From: CAVVJA01 sp963779485
GTDB taxonomy: Bacteria > Actinomycetota > Actinomycetes > Mycobacteriales > Jatrophihabitantaceae
Assembly (NCBI GenBank): GCA_963779485.1
Contig: CAVZYJ010000014.1
Coordinates: 90,310 to 154,309, forward strand
Direction: 5' to 3'
DNA: 64,000 bases
The notes beneath the pieces are model-generated. The model was not told where the DNA came from. It did not search any database and saw only the letters and a list, made by a program, of their open reading frames with translations. The translations under genes and the position numbers were made by a program. Below, in pieces: positions 25,470-32,504 of this stretch; within the stretch, counting starts at the first letter, position 1; every line of letters starts with the position of its first letter.

Positions 25470-25702
25470 CGGCTCATCCTTCCGCGCCAGCGTGGCCCGA
25501 CAAGATCACCGGACGGGCGCTCCTCAGCGGGCGCGTCCAGCGACCGATCGGGCCTCCGAACCCCGCCCAACGTATTGAACGACAGGGCGGACTCCGGCGG
25601 CATCATGCAGATTAGGTGAATCGCCGATCAGGTCGGCGCCCGCGCCCCCGGCACACCGCAGGACACCCGGATGAGAAGCGATTTCATGCGATCTGTGTGA
25701 CG
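25470..25702 (+). repeat. Dispersed repeat unit C (paired elements plus extension)
   Basis: The extension (25470-25600) is homologous to the right part of unit A in reverse. It is followed by TCATGCAGATTAGGTGA (25603-25619) and TCATGCGATCTGTGTGA (25684-25700), 81 bp apart and pointing outward to the YihY gene and the K+ channel. The K+-channel ATG lies 23 bp beyond. Confidence 0.8.
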
Positions 25703-25723
25703 ACTGCTGGGGGTCCGCGCCAG

Positions 25724-26290
25724 ATGATCGGTGGCGTGGGCCTCAAGGCACTTCGGTCTTGGCGGTGGTGGCCGGCCACCGTGGCTACCGTCAGGGCGGT
25801 GCTGACCGCGTCGGTGCTCGTCGCGCTGTACTACGTCCTGCCGCTGGATGTGCGCGATTCCCACCTGTCAACGTACGGCAAGCTGGTACTCGGGTTCATG
25901 GTCCTCATTGGTCTGATGACGTGGCACATCCGGTCGATCACCCAGTCGGAGAGCCCGGCTCTACGCGCGGTGGAAGGGCTGGCCCTGGCCGTGCCGCTGT
26001 TCATCCTGTTATTCGCATCGACGTACTACCTCATGAGTCAGGCCGACGAGGCGAGCTTCACGGCGCCGCTATCCCGCACCGACGGTCTCTACTTTGCGAT
26101 CACAATCTTCTCCACCGTCGGGTTCGGGGACATCAGCGCTCGCGCCGGGTCGGCTCGGCTCGTGGTCAGCGCGCAAATGATTCTCGACCTCCTCTTCCTC
26201 GGCCTCGGGGTGCGAATCCTTGTCACCGCCGTGCAACGCGGCCGGGACCGGCTAGCAAACAAAACCAGGGCCGATCCCGGAACCTCATGA
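25724..26290 (+). CDS. Two-TM potassium channel-family protein
   Basis: A 188-residue membrane protein. Helices lie near residues 13-35, 45-62 and 78-100. The pore follows, with TDGLYFAITIFSTVGFGDIS containing the K+ selectivity filter TVGFGD, and the last helix is VVSAQMILDLLFLGLGVRIL. No RCK or cyclic-nucleotide domain is attached. Such small channels set membrane potential or turgor. ATG 25724 was chosen because the frame upstream is repeat DNA. No strong Shine-Dalgarno is present, and the promoter may be supplied by repeat unit C. Confidence 0.85.
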   Translation: MIGGVGLKALRSWRWWPATVATVRAVLTASVLVALYYVLPLDVRDSHLSTYGKLVLGFMVLIGLMTWHIRSITQSESPALRAVEGLALAVPLFILLFASTYYLMSQADEASFTAPLSRTDGLYFAITIFSTVGFGDISARAGSARLVVSAQMILDLLFLGLGVRILVTAVQRGRDRLANKTRADPGTS

Positions 26291-26336
26291 CCACCGCTCG
26301 CACAGGGCATCAACGGCCACAGCGGCTGAATGTGTT

Positions 26337-26353
26337 TCACACAGTTTGTGTGA
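26337..26353 (+). promoter_or_regulatory. TCA-N11-TGA element upstream of the DUF1269 gene
   Basis: TCACACAGTTTGTGTGA, the most symmetric copy of the 17-bp element, 208 bp before the DUF1269 ATG and pointing at it. Downstream bases GGCGCAGGGCAGATGTCG resemble the flank of unit A. Confidence 0.5.
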
Positions 26354-26560
26354 TGGCGCAGGGCAGATGTCGTGATTCGCTTTACGCGTCCGAGCGAGAT
26401 GAAGGGGTTCACGAATGACTGATGTTCGAGTTCCGCGGACGAGTGGGTCCAGGAGAGCGCCGAGTAGCTAGGCGGTCGGCTGGAGGTATTTCGCCTCGGT
26501 GATGATGCTGCTGATCGGGATCTTCTCACATCACACCCCTCTGAGTTAAGGAGAAAAGAA

Positions 26561-27070
26561 ATGGCACAGTCCGACCCAGTATTCCTGTTCATCGGCACCT
26601 ACCCGAGCGAGGCGGCGGCGCGATCCGACTACGACATCGTCAAGGACCTCCACAGCGCGGGAGCCGTCGGCACCTACGACGCCGCGGTCGTCACCAAAGA
26701 CGAAGCCGGCAAGGTGCACGTCAACAAGGACGAGACGGCGACTCGGCATGGGGCCTGGGGCGGTGCCGCGGTCGGCGCCGTGGTCGGCATCCTGTTCCCG
26801 CCGGCGGTCATCGGCACGGCCGTGGTCGGCGCTGCGGTCGGCGGCGTAGGCGGCCACCTGTGGCGCGGAATGTCGCGCGCCGACGTGAAAGAGTTCGGCG
26901 AGCTCATCGACTCCGGGCAGGCCGCGCTTGTCATCGTCGGCCAGAGCACACTGCAAGACGCCATCGACAAGGCCCAGCTGAAAGCCGACAAACGTGTCGC
27001 CAAGCAGCTCGACGTCAGCGCCAAGGACGTCGACACCGCCGTTCAACAAGCCGCCAAAGAAGTCGACTGA
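26561..27070 (+). CDS. DUF1269-family protein
   Basis: A 169-residue protein with the full DUF1269 pattern. The N-terminal fold is VFLFIGTYPSEAAARSDYDI then AVGTYDAAVVTKDEAGKVHV. The Gly-rich hydrophobic hairpin is GAWGGAAVGAVVGILFPPAV. The C-terminal helices carry ALVIVGQSTLQDAIDKAQLK. These proteins occur with stress and dormancy genes; their biochemical role is unknown. The ATG follows TAAGGAG at an ideal distance. A symmetric TCA-N11-TGA element lies upstream. Confidence 0.85.
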   Translation: MAQSDPVFLFIGTYPSEAAARSDYDIVKDLHSAGAVGTYDAAVVTKDEAGKVHVNKDETATRHGAWGGAAVGAVVGILFPPAVIGTAVVGAAVGGVGGHLWRGMSRADVKEFGELIDSGQAALVIVGQSTLQDAIDKAQLKADKRVAKQLDVSAKDVDTAVQQAAKEVD

Positions 27071-27139
27071 CGAAGACTCCCCACCTTCCGCCATCGAGTG
27101 TCGCGCTCCACGGCGGATCGTGGGCGACCGCGTAGCCCG

Positions 27140-27290
27140 CATGAGTCATCGCTTGCTCCGGGTCGACGGCGGGATCCGCTGAAGATTCTCAGGCAGTCCG
27201 GCATCGACAATTCGTCTGGTATCAACAATTTGCGGTGCCGGTCCTCAGCCACGTACCGGTCCTCACCGGAGATCGGGCTCCTCAGCGCAC
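27140..27290 (-). pseudogene. Relic of a MalT-like LuxR gene
   Basis: On the plus strand, GTCATCGCTTG-type sequence at 27146 and CCACGTACCGGTCCTCACCG at about 27250 match, in the same order and orientation, parts of the LuxR gene at 15966-18528 (near 17088 and 17750). On the minus strand the second piece reads SGEDRYVAEDRHR, compared with SGDDRYVADYLYR in the larger copy. Everything between is deleted. No coding capacity remains. Confidence 0.6.
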
Positions 27291-27311
27291 TGCCGTCTTG
27301 GCGGCGCCGAT

Positions 27312-27328
27312 TCACACAACTTGAGTGA
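27312..27328 (+). promoter_or_regulatory. TCA-N11-TGA element upstream of the antiporter
   Basis: TCACACAACTTGAGTGA, 162 bp before the antiporter ATG, followed by TGCC as in units A to C. Confidence 0.45.
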
Positions 27329-27489
27329 TGCCAAGGTATTGCATTCCCAGTTGAATTAACTGAGCAAATGCAAGAGGACCGAGTTGCGAACGACGGAGCA
27401 GCACGACCGAGCGGCATCGAAAGCCATGGCCCCGCAATATGAGCGCGACGATCGGCAAGGGAATTGGCTGGCGTGGCAAGGGGGATCTG

Positions 27490-28794
27490 ATGGGTGGTCT
27501 GACAACTCTCGCGATCGTCATCGTGGCCTACACACTCGTGGCGTCAAAGCTCGACCGTTGGTGGATCACCGGCCCGATGGTGTTCGTCGCCGCCGGCACG
27601 ATTCTTGGTCCGGGCGGGCTGGATGTTCTCCCCCTGTCGCTGACCAATGAGACGGTCGTGACCATCACCGAGCTGACGCTCGCTCTTCTCCTCTTCTCCG
27701 ATGCGTCGACGGTACGGCTGGGGGACGTCGAGGGCGACGCTGGTCTGCCCCGCCGGCTGCTGTTCGTCGGACTGCCGCTCACGGTAGTTGCCGGCGCCCT
27801 GCTGGCTTACTTCATGTTTCCCAATGTCGGGTGGGCGGCGGCGGCACTGGTCGCGACGATCCTGGCGCCCACCGACGCGGCGCTAGGCTTGGCGGTCGTC
27901 ACGAACAAGGCTGTTCCGGTGCGGATTCGACGAGCGCTCAACGTCGAGAGCGGTCTCAATGACGGGATCGCTACGCCACTGGTCACCCTTTTCATCGCTG
28001 CGGCCGCAGCCGAGGAATCTATCAGCGACAAATCATGGGGGCTCGAAGCGCTAAAGGAAATCGGGCTGGCGATCGTTACCGCGGTCGTCGTCGGATACCT
28101 CGGCGGAAAGGCGCTGGCCTTCGCCATGGACCGCGGATGGACCTCCGAGGTGTCGGAGCAGATCGCGATCCTTGCGCTCGCGTTGCTCGCCTACCAGGGT
28201 GCCGTCACGATCGGCGGGAACGGATTCATCGCCGGGTTCGCCGGCGGTATCTTGTTCGGGGCCGCGACCAAACGCCGCCTGGCAAAACCGGTCCAGTTCA
28301 CCGAGACGCTCGGATTGGCGGCCTCATTTGTGGTCTGGTCCATCTTCGGTGCGCTGTTCGTCGGAGACCTGCTCACCACCCACGACCGGTCAGCCAAACC
28401 CATCGTCTACGCGATACTGAGCCTCACGGTGATCCGGATGGTGCCGGTCGCCATCGTGCTGATCGGAACGCACCTGCGACCGACCACCGTGGCCTTCATG
28501 GGCTGGTTCGGCCCGCGCGGGCTAGCCTCGGTCGTCTTCACGCTGCTGGCCCTGGAGGAGATCGAGCGTGGCGGCGCCGGTGGTCTGCTCCTGCAGACCG
28601 TCACATGGACGATCCTGCTTTCGGTGGTGCTGCACGGCATCTCGGCGCCTCCGCTCGCCGCCCGGTACGGGGCGTCTATCGCGAAGGCCGGCGACATCCC
28701 GGAGAAGGCGCCGGCGCGTGAGCCTAACATCCGCCTCCACGACCTCGCCGGACGTCATCACCATGAACCCGAGCGGGTACGACAAGCGGTTTGA
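27490..28794 (+). CDS. Na+(K+)/H+ antiporter, CPA1 (NhaP-like) family
   Basis: A 434-residue membrane protein with about 12 helices. The CPA1 cation-site region appears as ATILAPTDAALGLAVVTNKA (the TD pair) and ALNVESGLNDGIATPLVTLF (the ND pair). The late FMGWFGPRGLASVVFTLLAL block is also typical. It exchanges monovalent cations for protons to control pH or salt. ATG 27490 follows AAGGGGG and removes a non-family N-terminus present in the longer frame. A polar tail of about 35 residues follows the last helix. A TCA-N11-TGA element lies upstream and LuxR relics lie on both sides. Confidence 0.9.
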   Translation: MGGLTTLAIVIVAYTLVASKLDRWWITGPMVFVAAGTILGPGGLDVLPLSLTNETVVTITELTLALLLFSDASTVRLGDVEGDAGLPRRLLFVGLPLTVVAGALLAYFMFPNVGWAAAALVATILAPTDAALGLAVVTNKAVPVRIRRALNVESGLNDGIATPLVTLFIAAAAAEESISDKSWGLEALKEIGLAIVTAVVVGYLGGKALAFAMDRGWTSEVSEQIAILALALLAYQGAVTIGGNGFIAGFAGGILFGAATKRRLAKPVQFTETLGLAASFVVWSIFGALFVGDLLTTHDRSAKPIVYAILSLTVIRMVPVAIVLIGTHLRPTTVAFMGWFGPRGLASVVFTLLALEEIERGGAGGLLLQTVTWTILLSVVLHGISAPPLAARYGASIAKAGDIPEKAPAREPNIRLHDLAGRHHHEPERVRQAV

Positions 28795-28799
28795 GTTGC

Positions 28800-28995
28800 C
28801 GTCGGCATTGCTTGTTCTGGACCGGCGGCAGACATGATGGACCGCAAGTATGGCCCGCACCCGAGTCGAACGACGCCGTACCGTCCGCGGGCACCAGGCC
28901 GAACGACGCGGCATCCACGATCGGCTACCGGTGGGCAACTCCGTCACCGCTCGGAGGCGTCGGTCCTGCTCGGTCGCGTGAGGTCTCAATGGCGC
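28800..28995 (-). pseudogene. Second relic of a MalT-like LuxR gene
   Basis: The stretch 28831-28930 matches 17100-17220 of the LuxR gene (shared GAGTCGAACGACGCCGT and ACATGATGGACCGCAA). On the minus strand it reads AASFGLVPADGTASFDS, against ASFDLTPVDGTASFDS in the larger copy. It then jumps to sequence like 17350-17410 (AACTCCGTCACC, CGGTCCTGCTCGGTCG). It fills the whole gap between the antiporter and the GAP gene. Confidence 0.65.
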
Positions 28996-29041
28996 CACTG
29001 ATCCCAGCGCTCAATTCATGAGCTCTCCCGGCAGGCAGGCA

Positions 29042-29713
29042 CTAGTTGGTTAGGCCGGCGATTCCGTTTCGCAGCAGCGATGCGACCAACAGGAAAACGA
29101 CGACTGCCGCGACTCTGCGCCGGTTGCGCAGGAGCCAGTCCCGCGACGCCTGCAGAGCACGCTCAGCCCGTTCGGGTGCCACAAACAGCATCACGATCGC
29201 GACCGCCAACGGCAACAACGACACCAACGAGAAGAAGACCCACGCGACGATGTACTGCGTCGTGCTCGGATGGGTCTCGGAGATGTCCTTGAGCGCCAGC
29301 GGGATAAACGCACCCGGATTGGCGAGCGCCGCGCCGGCGCCAATAATCGCAATGACCGGCGAACTGGCGACCTTACTCATTTGCGCGATCATGCCCTCGA
29401 CGCGTTTCTGATCTGGCGGCCGCCGCAGAACACGCACCGTCCAGACGGCGAGAACGATCGCCGCGACGATGTCCACGATCGCGACCCACGTTTTGGGCTG
29501 CGACGGAGTGTCGGATGCCGCAATATCGCCGATAACGAATGCGGCGATGACCCCAACCGCCAACGTCGCGGTCAGCGCACCCAGGTAGAACCACAGGCCG
29601 GTACGCCGGGGCCGATCCCCCAACACGAGCGCGAGCACCGAAAACCCCAACGTCGTCGGTGACAACATCGCGGCAAGCGCCACCAGCACGAGCTCGGCAT
29701 CGATCCAACCCAC
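29042..29713 (-). CDS. GAP-family (Sap-like) membrane protein
   Basis: A 223-residue six-helix membrane protein of the LysE-like GAP group, known in mycobacteria for helping place cell-wall glycolipids. Family marks are LAAMLSPTTLGFSVLALVLG at the start, IGAGAALANPGAFIPLALK in the middle and a C-terminal VAAVVVFLLVASLLRNGIAG. The ATG at 29713 opens the family pattern directly. The substrate is unknown here. It is isolated between a LuxR relic and the dehydrogenase gene on the same strand. Confidence 0.75.
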   Translation of the reverse strand: MGWIDAELVLVALAAMLSPTTLGFSVLALVLGDRPRRTGLWFYLGALTATLAVGVIAAFVIGDIAASDTPSQPKTWVAIVDIVAAIVLAVWTVRVLRRPPDQKRVEGMIAQMSKVASSPVIAIIGAGAALANPGAFIPLALKDISETHPSTTQYIVAWVFFSLVSLLPLAVAIVMLFVAPERAERALQASRDWLLRNRRRVAAVVVFLLVASLLRNGIAGLTN

Positions 29714-29800
29714 GTGCGAAACCTAGCGTCGGCACGCCACAACGTCGAGGACCGAACCAAACCCGTAACCGTCACGCCGACAGGGCCCTGTCAGGGGAGC

Positions 29801-30949
29801 CTAGGTCGCCAGAGGTCGGTGCGGATACTTCGATGCGCGGTCCTGGAAGGACAAAATGGCGGGATTCTGGATGACCCCGTCACGGATCTCGATGGCCCGA
29901 CGAATGGTGGGGTCCGCGTCCCATGCGTCATGTCCTGTCAGGATCGTGCGGAGGAAGGGAAGCAGCGCCTCGCTGATCTCCCAGGTCGCGGAGTTCCACA
30001 GGTACGAGGGGCTGTGGTCGACGGCGTAGTAGAGCACCTTCTCGCCGACCACGAAGGTGGGATCGGTGAACGTCGTCGGGCGCGCCCAGCTGAATCCCAT
30101 GGCCTCGTCGCAGGAGACGTCGACGATCAGGGTGCCTGGTGTCATGTCCGCAAGGTCGTCGTCGGTGAGGAATATGAGCGGGGCATCGGTGTCCTGGAGC
30201 ACGCAGTTGACGATGATGTCGTGCTCCGCGAGGAACCCGGCAAGCGGCACCCTGCGGTTCTGCGTGATCGCGTGGCTCACTCGCGCTGTGGTGTGGTCGT
30301 TGTCGAAGTGGACGATCCGTGCGGAGTGAATCGGTGCGGCCACCGCCGCGACTTCACGGTGGGTGAGTATGTCGACGTCATGCACGTCCAGCGCGTTGAG
30401 CGCCGTCACCGCCCCGCGGGCGGTCGCGCCAAAGCCGATGACTACAGCGCGCAGCCGACGCCCGTAGGCACCGGTTGATCCTGCGATCTTCATGGCGTGG
30501 AGCACCGAGCAGTAGCCGGCGAGCTCGTTGTTCTTATGGAACACGTGCAGGTTGAAGGAGCCGTCGCTGTTCCAGTGGTTCATCGCCTCGAATGCGATCA
30601 CAGTGAGCTTCTGGTCGACGGCGAGCTGCGTGAGTTCCCTGTCTTGCACGCAGTGCGGCCACCCCCACAGGACCTGCCCAACGCGCAGCCCGGCGATGTC
30701 GCCGAGCAGCGGCTTGGGTTGCAGGATGACGTCGCACACCTCGACGAGCTGCTCGCGGGTCCCGAAGCCGGCGACCCAGCCCTTCAGCTGGTCGTCGACC
30801 ACGCCGAAACGGTCCCCGTAGCCACGTTCGAGGTAGACGCTGTCCCGGAGATCATCAGGAATCCGACCGAGGTGGTTGGGATGCAGCGGAAGCCGGCGCT
30901 CATGCTCCTTAAGCGACCGGGCCATGACGCCGAGGCTCAGCTCGTTCAC
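29801..30949 (-). CDS. N5-(carboxyethyl)ornithine synthase-like dehydrogenase
   Basis: A 382-residue member of the alanine dehydrogenase/PNT family. The N-terminal block SLKEHERRLPLHPNHLGRIP binds the oxo-acid. The Rossmann segment is RAVVIGFGATARGAVTALNA, and the C-terminal PGTLIVDVSCDEAMGF then YAVDHSPSYLWNSATWEISE follows the carboxyethylornithine synthase layout rather than alanine dehydrogenase. The expected reaction is NADPH-dependent reductive condensation of pyruvate with an amino acid side chain. The GTG at 30949 has GAAGGAACCGC before it, and the longer frame to 31000 has no such site. No pathway partner is next to it. Confidence 0.75.
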   Translation of the reverse strand: MNELSLGVMARSLKEHERRLPLHPNHLGRIPDDLRDSVYLERGYGDRFGVVDDQLKGWVAGFGTREQLVEVCDVILQPKPLLGDIAGLRVGQVLWGWPHCVQDRELTQLAVDQKLTVIAFEAMNHWNSDGSFNLHVFHKNNELAGYCSVLHAMKIAGSTGAYGRRLRAVVIGFGATARGAVTALNALDVHDVDILTHREVAAVAAPIHSARIVHFDNDHTTARVSHAITQNRRVPLAGFLAEHDIIVNCVLQDTDAPLIFLTDDDLADMTPGTLIVDVSCDEAMGFSWARPTTFTDPTFVVGEKVLYYAVDHSPSYLWNSATWEISEALLPFLRTILTGHDAWDADPTIRRAIEIRDGVIQNPAILSFQDRASKYPHRPLAT

Positions 30950-31322
30950 GCGGTTCCTTCGACTCGGCATCGCGTGCTCCGTCCGGTCGCTGAACGCCAC
31001 CGGGGTCCAAGGGAAGGGGCCTCCGCCTGAGCGTACGCCTCGGCTGAACCGGGCGATGAGCGGAACCAGCGCCTTCGCCTCAGGCCGAACGCAGGCACAT
31101 AGCCGCGGGTAGCGTAGTCATCACCGCCGAGCGGATGTGGCGCGTGGACTAGGATCAGTATCACTGAGGGTATTTCGCACCCTGGCATCCAATGCCAGCC
31201 TCGCCCCTAGCGATCGACGACCGGCCGTAGCTGGCCTGGATCGGCGCCCACCATGAGCACTCTCGATGATCTTCGTCACAGCGCGGCGTGGCCGCTTCGG
31301 CGACTGGGACTAGAAACCAGGC

Positions 31323-31433
31323 CGCGCGCTGGCCAACGCTCAGCCTTCGCCCGCGGAGGTGCAGGCCAGCCGGGTCGAGCAACTGGCCTACATCCAAGCC
31401 GCTCATCCAGCGCTCGCCGGCGAGGCGCCCTGA
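31323..31433 (+). pseudogene. Possible C-terminal gene fragment
   Basis: A frame that begins after a stop codon and ends with TGA reads like a helical C-terminus (LANAQPSPAEVQASRVEQLA, ending AHPALAGEAP). Codon third positions are strongly GC, as in local genes. No start or family is seen. The rest of 31001-31521 shows nothing I can support. Confidence 0.25.
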
Positions 31434-31521
31434 GCCGGTAACCACCTCGGTCGGCCGCAAAGAACGCCCGCCTTGGGCTCGCCAAAACGCATCCGCTGTG
31501 ATCGCTCGCGTGTCGCTGTGT

Positions 31522-32005
31522 TTACAGCCAGTCCTTGCGTTTGAAGAGTATGTACAGCAACCCGGACATAACGATGATCACGAGTGATGAGGCGTAGAAG
31601 CCGGATGTCCTGCTGAACCCGGGTAGGGCACGTTCTGTCCGCATAAGCCGGTGATGGCGGTGGGAACAGCAAGGATCGCCGCCCAGCTCGTCACCTTTTC
31701 GTGATGACGTGAGCCGGTTGCCCTGGATCGTCAGGTTGGTTTCCAGCACGCTAGTCACCAGGTCTCGCAGGCCTTCGGTTCACTCGGTCCCGGGCAGCTT
31801 TGCGCGCTGCCGCGGGTGCACAGCGTCCTCGACGGCGAGCTCGTGCAGCCCGAGCTCGTCAGCCACCAGCCGCAGGTCATCGACGTCAGGAGCGCACAAA
31901 TCGATCCACTAGTGCGTCCGGCTGTTCGAGGTGTTCGGATACGTCGGCGAGCGCAAAGTCCTTGTCGGTGAGGACACTGGCGCGGTAGCAGCGGGTGCGA
32001 GCCAT
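31522..32005 (-). pseudogene. CorA-like Mg2+/Co2+ transporter remnant
   Basis: The start at ATG 32005 gives MARTRCYRASVLTDKDFALA and, after a frameshift near 31905, WIDLCAPDVDDLRLVADELG and LHELAVEDAVHPRQRAKLPG. This is the CorA N-terminal domain pattern. After loss of most of the helical core, the C-terminal membrane part reads PGFSRTSGFYASSLVIIVMS and ILFKRKDWL in shifted frames. The signature pore motif is garbled by an indel near 31640. About one third of the normal 330-residue length remains. Confidence 0.8.
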
Positions 32006-32157
32006 ACCGGAAACGCTAGCCCGCCGCCAGCAACAACGCCGCAGGCCGCCGACCGCCGCAATCATGACTTGACGACCGCGAGCCGTGCAGCTGAAGGGCT
32101 CTCTTGCGTTGATTGACGGGAATGATCTTGACTGGGTGAGACCGGGCGGAACCCCGC

Positions 32158-32355
32158 TCAGATGCAGAGCGCGACTTGGTCGAACGCGGTGCGGGCGCGA
32201 GCGAGGGGCGGTTCGTCAGCTACGTCGTCGTACTGTCTGCGGCGCAGGTTCTGAATGAAAGCGTGACCTGCCGCGATGATCCGAGCAGATCGCAGTCGCT
32301 TGAGTCCAGGCATCGGTCGCAGCCTGGCTTTGAGCCGTCCGTGATCGACTCGTCG
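32158..32355 (-). mobile_element. IS6-type transposase C-terminal remnant
   Basis: The minus strand reads HGRLKARLRPMPGLKRLRSA then RIIAAGHAFIQNLRRRQYDD, ending TAFDQVALCI and a stop. This is the C-terminal end of DDE transposases of the IS6-like group common in actinomycetes. It is cut by a stop just before the conserved DHGRLK segment, the catalytic DDE residues are gone, and no terminal repeats are seen. The remainder of 32006-32504 holds nothing else I recognise. Confidence 0.65.
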
Positions 32356-32504
32356 TTAGCCGGCATTAGCCGCGGAATGGTACGTGCACCGTTTACTCAC
32401 CGCTTACTCCTTCTGCGGCGTGGAAGGCCTCGAGTGCCTCGCCTGGGGTGTCGTAGTAGGCGTTGGGGCCGAGGGCTGCGGAGGTGGCCGGCCTGGGCTA
32501 TCGG

